64,000 nucleotides of DNA from Alphaproteobacteria bacterium. GTDB lineage: Bacteria > Pseudomonadota > Alphaproteobacteria > GCA-2746255. A program made the position numbers and the translations under genes. The stretch's first letter is position 1. Each line of letters opens with the position of its first letter. This document shows positions 28,970 to 39,324 of the stretch, in pieces. The notes beneath the pieces are model-generated. The model had not been told where the DNA came from. It did not search any database and saw only the letters and a program-made list of their open reading frames with translations. The DNA is taken from positions 1-64,000 of the forward strand of contig JAGWAR010000005.1 in the NCBI GenBank assembly GCA_021296325.1, read 5' to 3'.

Positions 28970-29593
28970 ATGGGCGATTCAAGCGGCACAAACATGAGTC
29001 TGCTGATCCCGATGGTCGTCGAGCAGACGAACCGGGGAGAGCGTGCCTATGACATCTATTCCCGGTTGCTCAAGGAGCGCATCGTCTTCCTGACGGGCGG
29101 CATCGACGATGCCACGGCGAGCCTGATTTGCGCGCAGTTGCTGTTTCTCGAATCGGAGAATCCGAACAAGGACATCTCCATCTACATCAACTCGCCCGGA
29201 GGCATCGTCACGGCCGGCCTCGCCATCTACGACACGATCCAGTACATCCGGCCGGCCATCTCGACGGTTTGCGTCGGGCAGGCCTCCTCGATGGCGTCCT
29301 TGCTGCTGGCCGCGGGGGAGCCGAAGAAGCGCTATGCGCTTCCCAATTCCCGGATCATGCTCCATCAGCCGTCCGGCGGCGCCCAGGGGCAGGCTACGGA
29401 CATCGAGATCCAGGCGAAGGAAATCCTGGCATTGCGGTCACGCCTGAACGATATCTACGTACGGCATACCGGGATGAGCCTGGACAAGATCGAGGACGCC
29501 GTCGAACGCGACAAGTTCCTGTCACCGGAGGAGGCCCTGAGTTTCGGCCTGATCGATGAGGTCGTTAAGAACCGCCCGGTGCCGGAAAAGTAA
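28970..29593 (+). CDS. clpP: ATP-dependent Clp protease proteolytic subunit
   Basis: [41 protein letters not shown]...[14 protein letters not shown]...[23 protein letters not shown]. Confidence 0.98.
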   Translation: MGDSSGTNMSLLIPMVVEQTNRGERAYDIYSRLLKERIVFLTGGIDDATASLICAQLLFLESENPNKDISIYINSPGGIVTAGLAIYDTIQYIRPAISTVCVGQASSMASLLLAAGEPKKRYALPNSRIMLHQPSGGAQGQATDIEIQAKEILALRSRLNDIYVRHTGMSLDKIEDAVERDKFLSPEEALSFGLIDEVVKNRPVPEK

Positions 29594-29779
29594 GCCCTTC
29601 AAGAATAACGAAATATTGATCAGTCTTGAATCGCGTTAGGGTTTTGATAATTCCAGATAAATAGTGGCGAGAGCGGCCATTTTGTTATCCTTTTCCTTAC
29701 CTGGATAGCCTAGGTTTTGACATTATGCGGCGAAATGGGCTAGGGCTAAGGTACTGGCAGATATACGAATGAGGCCGTT

Positions 29780-31045
29780 ATGAGCAAGACGACCGGCAGC
29801 GATTCAAAGAATACGCTCTATTGCTCGTTCTGCGGTAAGAGCCAGCACGAGGTCCGCAAACTCATTGCGGGGCCAACCGTTTTCATATGCGACGAGTGCG
29901 TCGAACTCTGCATGGACATCATCCGTGAAGAGAACAAGAGCACGCTCGTCAAGTCCCAGGACGGGGTTCCGACACCGAAGGACATCTATACGGTCCTCAA
30001 CGACTACGTCGTCGGGCAGGAGCATGCCAAGCGCGTGCTGTCCGTCGCCGTTCATAATCATTACAAGCGGCTCGGCCACAGCAACCGGTCGGAAGAGGTC
30101 GAGCTCGCCAAGTCGAACATCCTGCTGGTCGGGCCGACGGGCTGCGGCAAGACTCTGCTGGCACAGACGCTGGCGCGCATCCTCGACGTTCCCTTCACGA
30201 TGGCCGACGCCACGACACTGACTGAACCGGCCTATGTTGGTGAAGACGTCGAGAACATCATTCTCAAGCTGCTGCAGGCGGCCGACTACAATGTCGAGCG
30301 GGCCCAGCGCGGCATCGTCTATATCGACGAGGTCGACAAGATTTCCCGCAAATCCGACAACCCTTCCATTACTCGGGACGTTTCCGGCGAAGGGGTGCAG
30401 CAGGCCTTGCTGAAGATCATGGAGGGCACGATTGCTTCGGTTCCGCCCCAGGGCGGGCGCAAGCATCCCCAGCAGGAATTCCTGCAGGTGGACACGACGA
30501 ACATCCTGTTCGTCTGCGGCGGCGCCTTCGCCGGGTTGGAGCGGATCATTTCCGCCCGCGGCCAGGGGTCGGCCGTCGGCTTCGGCGCCGACGTACGGGG
30601 CCCGGACGATCGCCAGACCGGGGAAATTCTGCGCGACGTGGAGCCGGAGGATCTGTTGCGGTTCGGGTTGATTCCGGAGTTCATCGGCCGGCTTCCGGTC
30701 ATCGCGACTCTGGAGGATTTGGACGAAGCGGCGCTGGTGGAAATTCTGACGACGCCAAAGAACGCCCTCGTCAAGCAATATGAACGGCTGTTCGAGATGG
30801 AAAACGTCCAGCTTACTTTCACGGAGGATGCCCTTCAGGCGATCGCCGAGCGGGCGATCCTGCGCAAGACAGGGGCGCGGGGTCTGCGGTCGATTCTGGA
30901 GGCAAACTTGTTGGATACGATGTTCGAGCTTCCAAGCCTGGATGGGGTCGAGGAAGTTGTCATCAACCGGGAAGTGGTCGAAGGCCGGGCCAAGCCGTTA
31001 TACATTTATGCAGACCGGCGGACCGACGTCGAAACGAGTGCCTAA
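29780..31045 (+). CDS. clpX: Clp protease ATP-binding subunit ClpX
   Basis: N-terminal zinc finger [11 protein letters not shown]...CDECVELC; Walker [12 protein letters not shown]-loop region. Confidence 0.98.
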   Translation: MSKTTGSDSKNTLYCSFCGKSQHEVRKLIAGPTVFICDECVELCMDIIREENKSTLVKSQDGVPTPKDIYTVLNDYVVGQEHAKRVLSVAVHNHYKRLGHSNRSEEVELAKSNILLVGPTGCGKTLLAQTLARILDVPFTMADATTLTEPAYVGEDVENIILKLLQAADYNVERAQRGIVYIDEVDKISRKSDNPSITRDVSGEGVQQALLKIMEGTIASVPPQGGRKHPQQEFLQVDTTNILFVCGGAFAGLERIISARGQGSAVGFGADVRGPDDRQTGEILRDVEPEDLLRFGLIPEFIGRLPVIATLEDLDEAALVEILTTPKNALVKQYERLFEMENVQLTFTEDALQAIAERAILRKTGARGLRSILEANLLDTMFELPSLDGVEEVVINREVVEGRAKPLYIYADRRTDVETSA

Positions 31046-31080
31046 GCTGCCCCGTTCGGGGTACACTTCCCAAAAAGCGG

Positions 31081-31112
31081 CTCGAAAATTGCCGATGGCG
31101 AGGCCATATAAT
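31081..31112 (+). promoter_or_regulatory. Putative sigma32-like (heat-shock) promoter upstream of lon, overlapping a perfect TATAAT -10
   Basis: CTCGAAA-N15-GCCATAT (cf. CTTGAAA...CCCATNT); TATAAT at 31107-31112. Confidence 0.45.
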
Positions 31113-31143
31113 CGTCCTTGGCAGCAGCGGATAGGTAGCTGGA

Positions 31144-33555
31144 ATGGATGACCTGAGCAAAGACACCCTCTATCCGATCCTCCCGCTTCGGGACATCGTG
31201 GTCTTTCCTCACATGATCGTCCCGCTGTTCGTGGGTCGGGACCGGTCCGTCCGGGCGCTTGACGAGGTCATGAAGAACAACAAGCAGATTCTTCTGGTGA
31301 CCCAGAAGGATGCCGGCAAGGACGACCCGACGGCCGACGATATCTATACGGTCGGCACGGTCGGCACCGCGCTTCAGCTGCTGAAACTTCCGGATGGCAC
31401 CGTCAAGGTGCTGGTCGAAGGGTCGCGCCGGACGCGCGTCCTCCAGGTCACCCAGTCCGACCCGTACTTCCTGGCGCTTGCCGAAGAAGTCGAGGACGTG
31501 CTCGGCAAGCCGGAAGAAACGGAAGCCCTGACCCGGACGGCCATCTCCCAGTTCGAGCAATACGTGAAGCTCAACAAGAAGATTCCGCCGGAGGTGCTGG
31601 TTTCGGTGAACCAGATCGACGAGCCCTCGAAGCTTGCCGACACGATCGCCTCGCACCTGGCGTTGAAGATTCAGGACAAGCAGGCCCTGCTCGAGCTCGT
31701 CTCCGTTCCGGAGCGGCTGGAGCGCATCTGCGCGATGATGGAAGCCGAGATCGGGGTTCTGCAGGTCGAAAAGCGCATTCGCAACCGCGTCAAGCGCCAG
31801 ATGGAGAAGACCCAGCGCGAGTACTATCTGAACGAGCAGATGAAGGCGATTCAGAAGGAGCTTGGCGAAACCGAGGATGGCCGGGACGAGATCGGCGAGC
31901 TTGAGGATCGAATCCGCAAGACGAAATTCAGCAAGGAAGCCCGGGAAAAAGCGCTGTCGGAGATGAAGAAGCTCCGCACGATGAGTCCGATGTCGGCCGA
32001 AGCAACGGTCGTGCGCAATTACCTGGATTGGCTGCTGAACATTCCGTGGGGGAAACGCTCGAAAATCAAGCGGGATCTCCGCGAGGCGGCGCGCGTCCTC
32101 AACGCCGACCATTACGGGCTGGAGAAGGTGAAGGAACGCATTCTCGAATACCTCGCCATCCAGCAGCGGGCCAAGAAGATCCGCGGGCCGATTCTCTGCC
32201 TGGTGGGCCCGCCCGGTGTCGGCAAGACCTCGCTCGGCGCTTCTATCGCCCGGGCGACGGGGCGCAATTTCGTGCGCGTTTCACTTGGCGGCATTCGGGA
32301 CGAGGCGGAAATTCGCGGCCATCGCCGGACCTATATCGGCTCGATGCCGGGCAAGATCCTCCAGTCCATGAAGAAGGTGAAGACGGTGAACCCACTCTTT
32401 CTTCTCGACGAGGTCGACAAACTCGGCGCGGATTTCCGCGGCGACCCTTCCTCGGCGCTTCTGGAGGTGCTGGACCCGGAACAGAATTCCTCCTTCCAGG
32501 ATCATTATCTCGAGGTCGACTACGATCTCTCCGACGTCATGTTCGTGACGACGGCGAATACACTGCGTATGCCGCAACCCTTGCTGGACCGGATGGAGAT
32601 CATTCGGCTACCCGGTTACACCGAGGATGAGAAAGTCGAGATCGCCATTCGCCACTTGGTGCCCAAGCAATTGAAGGCGAACGGCCTCAAGAAAGGCGAA
32701 TGGTCAGTTTCCGCCGACGCGCTGAAAGATTTGATCCGCTACTACACGCGGGAAGCGGGCGTGCGGAGTCTCGAGCGCGAAATCGCAGGCCTCATGCGCA
32801 AGGCGGCGAAAGAACTGCTGATGAAAAACAAGAAACGGCTTAGCATTTCACGACGGAACCTTGAAAAGTATGCCGGCGTGCGCCGTTTCCGTTATGGCGA
32901 AACGGAACTCGAGGATCTCGTTGGCGTTGCCACGGGCCTGGCTTGGACGGAAGTCGGCGGCGAGCTGCTGACCATCGAAGCCGTCGTCATGCCGGGCAAG
33001 GGCAACATCGTAAAGCCCACCGGCCAGCTCGGTGACGTCATGCAGGAATCGGTCGAAGCCGCCCGCAGCTACGTGCGTTCGCGGCTGGATAGTTTCGGAA
33101 TCCGGCTCGACATTTTCGACAAGCGGGATATCCACGTGCACGTGCCGGAGGGCGCCACGCCGAAGGACGGTCCCTCGGCCGGGGTTGCCATGTGCACGGC
33201 GATCGTCTCGGCGCTAACTGGTATTGCAGTGCGGAAAGACGTCGCCATGACCGGCGAGATCACCCTCCGCGGCCGGGTTCTGCCGATTGGCGGTCTCAAG
33301 GAAAAACTGCTGGCCGCGCTGCGCGGCGGGGTAAAAACCGTATTGATTCCAAGGGACAACGAGAAAGACTTGGCAGAGATTCCCCAGAACATCAAACGCG
33401 GTTTGGAGATTATTCTGATTGGCACCGTCGATGAAGTTCTGCAGAATGCGTTGAGCGAATCGCTGACGCCGATCGAGTGGAGCGAGAAAGAAAAGATCGA
33501 GGCGGTCGCAGCGAAGAGCGGCGAGAGCGACGTCGGTGACGTCGTAACCCACTAA
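31144..33555 (+). CDS. lon: ATP-dependent protease La (Lon)
   Basis: 803 aa; GPPGVGKTSLG, PKDGPSAGVAM (catalytic Ser), TGEITLRGRVLPIGGLKEKLLAA. Confidence 0.98.
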   Translation: MDDLSKDTLYPILPLRDIVVFPHMIVPLFVGRDRSVRALDEVMKNNKQILLVTQKDAGKDDPTADDIYTVGTVGTALQLLKLPDGTVKVLVEGSRRTRVLQVTQSDPYFLALAEEVEDVLGKPEETEALTRTAISQFEQYVKLNKKIPPEVLVSVNQIDEPSKLADTIASHLALKIQDKQALLELVSVPERLERICAMMEAEIGVLQVEKRIRNRVKRQMEKTQREYYLNEQMKAIQKELGETEDGRDEIGELEDRIRKTKFSKEAREKALSEMKKLRTMSPMSAEATVVRNYLDWLLNIPWGKRSKIKRDLREAARVLNADHYGLEKVKERILEYLAIQQRAKKIRGPILCLVGPPGVGKTSLGASIARATGRNFVRVSLGGIRDEAEIRGHRRTYIGSMPGKILQSMKKVKTVNPLFLLDEVDKLGADFRGDPSSALLEVLDPEQNSSFQDHYLEVDYDLSDVMFVTTANTLRMPQPLLDRMEIIRLPGYTEDEKVEIAIRHLVPKQLKANGLKKGEWSVSADALKDLIRYYTREAGVRSLEREIAGLMRKAAKELLMKNKKRLSISRRNLEKYAGVRRFRYGETELEDLVGVATGLAWTEVGGELLTIEAVVMPGKGNIVKPTGQLGDVMQESVEAARSYVRSRLDSFGIRLDIFDKRDIHVHVPEGATPKDGPSAGVAMCTAIVSALTGIAVRKDVAMTGEITLRGRVLPIGGLKEKLLAALRGGVKTVLIPRDNEKDLAEIPQNIKRGLEIILIGTVDEVLQNALSESLTPIEWSEKEKIEAVAAKSGESDVGDVVTH

Positions 33556-33617
33556 CTCGCCCCACAACCGACAACCCACGAACCCCCGAAAAACCGCAGA
33601 AAAGTGCGTTTCCTTCA

Positions 33618-33646
33618 TTGACGCGCCTTTCGGCGCGCCATAGACT
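33618..33646 (+). promoter_or_regulatory. Putative sigma70-type promoter of hup
   Basis: TTGACG-N17-TAGACT between lon and hup, with a 6-bp inverted repeat (CGCGCC-TTTC-GGCGCG) across -35 and spacer. Confidence 0.65.
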
Positions 33647-33705
33647 CATCTGCGATCAATCACCATTGGGATGCCCATCTCATTCTTACTAAAGGGGGCG
33701 TGGAC

Positions 33706-33981
33706 GTGAATAAGAACGATCTTGTGGCTGCGGTATCTAGCAAAGCCGGTTTGTCGAAGTCGGACAGCACGCGCGCAGTAGATAGCGTATTCGATATCAT
33801 CACAGACAGCTTAACGCGGGGAAACGAAGTGCGTCTGGTTGGATTTGGTACCTTTAGCGTCGCCGATCGTGCGGCATCGAAGGGCCGGAATCCGCGCACC
33901 GGTGAAACGATCAATATTCCTGCGTCGAAGCAGCCGAAATTCAAGGCCGGTAAGGGCTTGAAAGAAGTGGTAAATCGTTGA
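33706..33981 (+). CDS. hupB: HU-family DNA-binding protein
   Basis: MNKNDLVAAVSSKAGLSKSDSTRAVDSVFDIITDSLTRGNEVRLVGFGTFSVADRAASKGRNPRTGETINIPASKQPKFKAGKGLKE; GTG start (alternative GTG at 33700). Confidence 0.96.
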   Translation: MNKNDLVAAVSSKAGLSKSDSTRAVDSVFDIITDSLTRGNEVRLVGFGTFSVADRAASKGRNPRTGETINIPASKQPKFKAGKGLKEVVNR

Positions 33982-34023
33982 TTTAACGCCGCTTCCAGCG
34001 GATTTATACAAGGAATTCCAAGA

Positions 34024-34057
34024 TGTCGGCCCCCTAAAAAGGCGGCCGACATTGTTT
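34024..34057 (+). terminator. Rho-independent terminator downstream of hup
   Basis: TGTCGGCC/GGCCGACA stem followed by TTGTTT. Confidence 0.75.
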
Positions 34058-34098
34058 CTGGCTTGAGGGAAAGCGAAAAAGGGGCCAAATCCTTTACG

Positions 34099-34174
34099 GG
34101 GCGATTAGCTCAGTTGGGAGAGCGTCTCGTTTACACCGAGAAGGTCGGCGGTTCGAACCCGTCATCGCCCACCA
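34099..34174 (+). tRNA. tRNA-Val (TAC)
   Basis: GGGCGAT...ATCGCCCACCA; anticodon loop TTTACAC. Confidence 0.96.
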
Positions 34175-34270
34175 GCGGGTCATTGCGTTTTGTGGAAGAC
34201 GGCGGGATTTCCCCATCCGCTTGACACTCGGAAGGCGGGGGGAGTAAGGAGGCCGCCATTCGCCGATTGC

Positions 34271-34348
34271 GGGGGTGTAGCTCAGTTGGTTTAGAGCGCC
34301 GGCCTGTCACGCCGGAGGTCGCGGGTTCGAGCCCCGTCACTCCCGCCA
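34271..34348 (+). tRNA. tRNA-Asp (GTC)
   Basis: GGGGGTG...CACTCCCGCCA; anticodon loop CTGTCAC. Confidence 0.96.
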
Positions 34349-34618
34349 CTCTCAAGCCCGTCCGGGCACGTGCAACAAGTGATTCCGAGAGCCCGAGGCC
34401 GGAGCGGGGTTCCCGACCGCGCCATCCTGAATGCGGGGTGCGGTATTCATAAGAAAATCATCCGTCCTGCGGCCAAACGCCCTTTTTTCCGCCCCAAGCG
34501 GTCGTTATACTCGGCCCGCCTTCGGCAAGGCCAAGTGGGCCAAGGGTTTCAGCCCAGGCGGCTTTGGTAAATGGATGCTTAGTCAATCGGCCGGATAATC
34601 GGCGAGGGATCCCTCAAA

Positions 34619-34647
34619 GGCGCCTGCCCGTTCGGGCGTGAGGCGCC
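34619..34647 (+). promoter_or_regulatory. GC-rich nested hairpin in nuoA leader
   Basis: GGCGCC-T-GCCCG-TT-CGGGC-GTGA-GGCGCC, ending 22 nt before the nuoA ATG. Confidence 0.45.
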
Positions 34648-34669
34648 GGTCAAACGGAAACGGGTTTGA

Positions 34670-35035
34670 ATGGAAGCGTTGCTTCAAGAGTATCTTCCTA
34701 TTCTGCTGTTCCTGGGCATTGCTACGGGTATCGCGGCGGCGGCCCTGATCGCTTCCTACGTGATTGCCTCCCAGCGGCCGGACGAGGAGAAGCTTTCGGC
34801 TTACGAATGCGGATTTGAGGCCTTCGAGGACGCCCGCGACAAGTTCGATGTCCGTTTCTATCTCGTCGCCATTCTCTTCATCATTTTCGACCTCGAGGTT
34901 GCCTTCCTCTTTCCGTGGGCGGTGAGCCTCGGAAAGATCGGTGCGTTTGGTTTCTGGTCGATGATGATCTTCTTGGGCGTTCTGACCGTAGGTTTCATCT
35001 ACGAATGGCGGAAGGGCGGTCTGGAATGGGAATGA
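34670..35035 (+). CDS. nuoA: NADH-quinone oxidoreductase subunit A
   Basis: [40 protein letters not shown]. Confidence 0.97.
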   Translation: MEALLQEYLPILLFLGIATGIAAAALIASYVIASQRPDEEKLSAYECGFEAFEDARDKFDVRFYLVAILFIIFDLEVAFLFPWAVSLGKIGAFGFWSMMIFLGVLTVGFIYEWRKGGLEWE

Positions 35036-35583
35036 ACACCGGCGGCCAGTCGGATCTTTTCACGCGGCCCGTGCTCCAGGGGCCGGAACAGGACGGTATC
35101 CTGAAAAGCGTGACCAAGGAACTCGACGACCGCGGTTTCGTCGTTGCTCAGGCCGACAAGCTTTTTAACTGGGCACGCTCGGGCTCGCTGTGGCCGATGA
35201 CGTTCGGGCTTGCCTGTTGCGCGGTCGAGATGATGCACACCGGTTGCAGCCGGTACGACCTCGATCGTTTCGGAGTCGTCTTCCGGCCAAGCCCGCGTCA
35301 GTCGGACGTCATGATCGTCGCCGGCACCCTCGTCAACAAGATGGCGCCGGCCCTTCGCAAGGTATACGACCAGATGGCCGAGCCGCGCTGGGTCATCTCA
35401 ATGGGTTCCTGCGCGAATGGAGGCGGCTACTACCACTACTCTTACTCCGTCGTTCGCGGCTGTGACCGGATCGTGCCGGTCGATATTTATGTTCCTGGCT
35501 GCCCGCCGACGGCGGAAGCGTTGTTATACGGCGTGTTGCAGCTTCAGAAGAAAATCCGTCGGACCGGAACCATCGCACGCTAA
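35026..35583 (+). CDS. nuoB: NADH-quinone oxidoreductase subunit B
   Basis: [11 protein letters not shown]...[27 protein letters not shown]...[14 protein letters not shown]; overlaps nuoA end. Confidence 0.97.
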   Translation: MGMNTGGQSDLFTRPVLQGPEQDGILKSVTKELDDRGFVVAQADKLFNWARSGSLWPMTFGLACCAVEMMHTGCSRYDLDRFGVVFRPSPRQSDVMIVAGTLVNKMAPALRKVYDQMAEPRWVISMGSCANGGGYYHYSYSVVRGCDRIVPVDIYVPGCPPTAEALLYGVLQLQKKIRRTGTIAR

Positions 35584-35602
35584 TCGGGACGACTTGCCGG
35601 AA

Positions 35603-36226
35603 ATGGACACAACACTCAAGGAACTTGGCGAGACCATTCAGGCCGCGTTGCCGGAAGACGTTCTCGAAATGACGGTGGTCCACCACGAGCTCATGGTAAG
35701 CGTGCCGGCGTCCTCGATCGTCAAGGTCCTGACCTTCCTTCGGGACGACCCGAACTGCCAGTTCAAGCAATTGATGGATATTTGCGGCGTCGACTATCCG
35801 GAACGCGAGAAACGCTTTGATGTCGTCTACAACCTGTTGAGCCTGTCGCAGAACCAGCGCATCCGCGTGAAAACGATGGTGGGAGAGGAAGAATCGATTC
35901 CCTCCGTCGTCAAGGTGTTCCACGCCGCCAACTGGTGGGAACGGGAGGCCTGGGACCTTTACGGCATCTTCTTTTCCGGCCACCCGGATTTACGCCGGAT
36001 TCTCACGGATTACGGATTTGAAGGCCACCCCCTGCGCAAGGATTTTCCGCTGACCGGTTTTGTCGAGCTGCGCTACGACGAGGATCAGAAGCGCGTCGTC
36101 TATGAACCCGTCAAGCTGACCCAGGAATTTCGCACCTTCGACTTCATGTCCCCGTGGGAAGGCACCGAGATCCTGCTGCCCGGCGATGAAAAGGCGGCAC
36201 CGGAAGCCGGCGAAAAAGGCAAATAA
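35603..36226 (+). CDS. nuoC: NADH-quinone oxidoreductase subunit C
   Basis: [24 protein letters not shown]...[47 protein letters not shown]. Confidence 0.97.
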   Translation: MDTTLKELGETIQAALPEDVLEMTVVHHELMVSVPASSIVKVLTFLRDDPNCQFKQLMDICGVDYPEREKRFDVVYNLLSLSQNQRIRVKTMVGEEESIPSVVKVFHAANWWEREAWDLYGIFFSGHPDLRRILTDYGFEGHPLRKDFPLTGFVELRYDEDQKRVVYEPVKLTQEFRTFDFMSPWEGTEILLPGDEKAAPEAGEKGK

Positions 36227-37404
36227 TGGCCGAAGCGCAAATTCAGAATTACACGATCAATTTCGGGCCGCAGCATCCCTCGGCCCATGGCGTGCTGCGC
36301 CTCGTACTGGAACTCGACGGCGAAATCGTCGAGCGGGCAGACCCCCACATCGGCCTGTTGCACCGGGGCACCGAAAAACTCATCGAATACAAGACCTACC
36401 TTCAGGCCGTGCCCTATTTCGACCGCCTCGATTACGTGGCGCCCATGTCCCAGGAGCACGCCTTCGCCCTGGCGGTCGAAAAACTGCTTGAGATCGAAGT
36501 ACCGCTTCGCGGCCAATACATCCGGGTCCTGTTCGCCGAAATCTCGCGCATTCTGAATCACCTGTTGAACATCACCGCCTTCGCGCTCGACATCGGCGCA
36601 ATGACACCGTTTCTCTGGGCCTTTGAGGAACGCGAAATCCTGATGGAATTCTACGAGCGCGTTTCGGGGGCCCGGCTGCACGCGGCCTATTTCCGGCCCG
36701 GCGGCGTCGACCGCGACATGCCAATGGGGCTGGACGAAGACATCGACGAATTTATCGAGCACTTCCCCAAGGTTATCGACGACATCGAAGGGTTGTTGAC
36801 CGATAACCGCATCTTCAAGCAGCGCACGGTTGATATCGGCATCGTGACGGTGGAACAGGCGCTGGACTGGGGCTTTACGGGGCCGATGCTGCGGGGCTCG
36901 AACGTCGCCTGGGATTTGCGCAAGGCGCAGCCCTATGACGTCTATGCCGACATGGATTTCGACGTGCCCGTGGGTCTGAGCGGCGATTGCTACAGCCGTT
37001 ACCTGGTGCGCATTGAGGAAATGCGGCAAAGCCTGCGCATCATGAAGCAATGCCTCGAGCAAATGCCGGAAGGCCCGGTCCACGACATGAACGCGAAGAT
37101 CAGCCCGCCGCCGCGCTCGGAGATGAAGCGCTCGATGGAGGCGTTGATCCATCACTTCAAGCTTTACACCGAGGGCTACCACGTGCCGGCCGGCGAAACC
37201 TACACCGTTGTCGAAGCGCCGAAGGGCGAGTTCGGGGTCTACCTCATCGCGGACGGCACGAACCGGCCCTATCGCTGTAAAATCCGCGCGCCCGGCTTCG
37301 CCCATCTGCAGGGCCTCGACATGATGAGCCGCGGGCACATGTTGGCCGATGTCAGCGCGATCATCGGCAGCCTCGACATCGTCTTCGGAGAGATCGACCG
37401 ATGA
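36226..37404 (+). CDS. nuoD: NADH-quinone oxidoreductase subunit D
   Basis: [22 protein letters not shown]...[19 protein letters not shown]. Confidence 0.98.
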   Translation: MAEAQIQNYTINFGPQHPSAHGVLRLVLELDGEIVERADPHIGLLHRGTEKLIEYKTYLQAVPYFDRLDYVAPMSQEHAFALAVEKLLEIEVPLRGQYIRVLFAEISRILNHLLNITAFALDIGAMTPFLWAFEEREILMEFYERVSGARLHAAYFRPGGVDRDMPMGLDEDIDEFIEHFPKVIDDIEGLLTDNRIFKQRTVDIGIVTVEQALDWGFTGPMLRGSNVAWDLRKAQPYDVYADMDFDVPVGLSGDCYSRYLVRIEEMRQSLRIMKQCLEQMPEGPVHDMNAKISPPPRSEMKRSMEALIHHFKLYTEGYHVPAGETYTVVEAPKGEFGVYLIADGTNRPYRCKIRAPGFAHLQGLDMMSRGHMLADVSAIIGSLDIVFGEIDR

Positions 37405-38024
37405 GCGGACCTTCCAAAAAGGCGCCGGCCGGACCGGAAAGCTTCGCCTTCTCGGCCGAGAATCAGGCCAGGATCGAGGCGCTCGTCGCCAAATATCCGG
37501 AAGGCCGCCAGGCCAGCGCGGTGCTGCCCTTGCTCGACCTGGCCCAGCGCGAATGTGGCGGCTGGCTGCCGCGCGCCGCCATGGACCACGTGGCCGAACT
37601 GCTTTCGATGGCGCCGATCCGGGTCTATGAGGTCGCCACCTTTTACACGATGTTCAATTTGCGGCCCGTCGGCGCGCATTTCGTCCAGGTCTGCACGACG
37701 ACGCCCTGCTGGCTTTGCGGTTCGAACGAGGTGGTGCGCGCCGTCAGGGAAACCCTTGGCATCGGACCCGGCGAAACGACGGAAGACGGCAAGTTCACCG
37801 TCACCGAAGTCGAATGCCTGGGCGCCTGCGTCAACGCACCGATGATCCAGATCAACGACGACTATTACGAGGATCTGGATTTCGACCGCACGAAGAAACT
37901 GCTGGAGGCCCTGCAACGGGGCGAGACACCGACACCCGGCTCTCAGACCGGGCGCCGCTACGGCGCGCCGCAATCGGGTCCGAAGACGCTGCTCGCCACC
38001 GCTTCCGGGAAGGGGAAAGCCTGA
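37401..38024 (+). CDS. nuoE: NADH-quinone oxidoreductase subunit E
   Basis: [2Fe-2S] ligands in [12 protein letters not shown] and [11 protein letters not shown]. Confidence 0.97.
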   Translation: MSGPSKKAPAGPESFAFSAENQARIEALVAKYPEGRQASAVLPLLDLAQRECGGWLPRAAMDHVAELLSMAPIRVYEVATFYTMFNLRPVGAHFVQVCTTTPCWLCGSNEVVRAVRETLGIGPGETTEDGKFTVTEVECLGACVNAPMIQINDDYYEDLDFDRTKKLLEALQRGETPTPGSQTGRRYGAPQSGPKTLLATASGKGKA

Positions 38025-39313
38025 TGCTGCGCGACGAAGACCGGATATTTACGAATCTCTACGGCCAGGAGGATTCGGGCCTCGCCGGGGCCAGGAAACG
38101 CGGCGACTGGCAGAACACGAAGACGCTGCTGGAAATGGGGCGTGACGGCATTATCCAGGCGATCAAGGATTCGGGCCTGCGCGGGCGCGGCGGCGCCGGG
38201 TTCGGCGCCGGGCTGAAATGGTCCTTCATGCCGAAGGAGGTGGGCGCGAAACCCCACTACCTCGTCGTCAACGCCGACGAAAGCGAGCCGGGCACCTGCA
38301 AGGACCGCGACATCATGCGGAACGATCCGCACAAGCTTCTGGAAGGCTGCCTGATCGCCGGTTTCGCGATGGCGGCCCATGCCTGCTACATTTATATCCG
38401 CGGCGAGTTCATCCGCGAGGCGGAACGCCTCCAGGCGGCGATCGACGAAGCCTACGAAGCGGGCCTCATCGGCAAGAACGCCTGCAAGTCCGGCTGGGAT
38501 TTCGACATCTACCTGCACCGCGGCGCCGGCGCCTATATCTGCGGCGAGGAAACCGGGCTGCTCGAAAGCCTCGAGGGCAAGAAAGGCCAGCCGCGCCTGA
38601 AGCCGCCCTTTCCGGCGAATGCCGGGCTTTACGGCTGCCCGACCACCGTTAACAACGTCGAAACGATCGCCGTCGCCCCGGAAATTCTTCGCCGAGGCCC
38701 CGAATGGTTCGCCGGCATCGGCCGGGAGAACAACACCGGCACGAAACTTTTTTGCATTTCCGGCCATGTGAACGAGCCCTGCCTCGTCGAGGAGGCGATG
38801 GGAATTTCCCTGCGCGATCTCATCGAAACCCACGCGGGTGGGGTGCGGGGCGGTTGGGACAATCTGCTGGCAGTGATTCCGGGCGGATCTTCCGTGCCGG
38901 TTCTTCCGAAGTCGATCTGCGATACGGTGCTGATGGATTTCGACAGCCTGAAAGAAGTGAAATCGGGGCTTGGCACCGCCGCCGTCATCGTGATGGACAA
39001 ATCCACCGACATCGTGAAGGCGATTGCCCGGCTTGCGAAATTCTACATGCACGAAAGCTGCGGCCAATGCACGCCGTGCCGCGAAGGGACGGGGTGGATG
39101 TGGCGCGTCATGGAACGCTTGGTGAAGGGCGAGGCGCAGATCAACGAGATCGATATGCTGGAAGAGGTGACCTACGAAGTCGAGGGACACACGATCTGTG
39201 CGCTTGGTGACGCGGCCGCTTGGCCGATTCAGGGCCTGATCCGTCATTTCCGCCCCGAACTCGAACGCCGCATTCACGAACGCCAGGTCGGTGGCGACAC
39301 GGAGGCCGCGTAA
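38024..39313 (+). CDS. nuoF: NADH-quinone oxidoreductase subunit F
   Basis: [46 protein letters not shown]. Confidence 0.98.
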   Translation: MLRDEDRIFTNLYGQEDSGLAGARKRGDWQNTKTLLEMGRDGIIQAIKDSGLRGRGGAGFGAGLKWSFMPKEVGAKPHYLVVNADESEPGTCKDRDIMRNDPHKLLEGCLIAGFAMAAHACYIYIRGEFIREAERLQAAIDEAYEAGLIGKNACKSGWDFDIYLHRGAGAYICGEETGLLESLEGKKGQPRLKPPFPANAGLYGCPTTVNNVETIAVAPEILRRGPEWFAGIGRENNTGTKLFCISGHVNEPCLVEEAMGISLRDLIETHAGGVRGGWDNLLAVIPGGSSVPVLPKSICDTVLMDFDSLKEVKSGLGTAAVIVMDKSTDIVKAIARLAKFYMHESCGQCTPCREGTGWMWRVMERLVKGEAQINEIDMLEEVTYEVEGHTICALGDAAAWPIQGLIRHFRPELERRIHERQVGGDTEAA

Positions 39314-39324
39314 AGGAATATGCC

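Noticed and set aside
31050-31061. CCCCGTTCGGGG hairpin between clpX and lon as a terminator
   Set aside because: Short stem and no following T tract.
34131-34355. 74-aa minus-strand ORF containing GVTGLEPATSGVTGRRSKPTELHPR and GDDGFEPPTFSV
   Set aside because: Antisense to tRNA-Asp and tRNA-Val; spurious.
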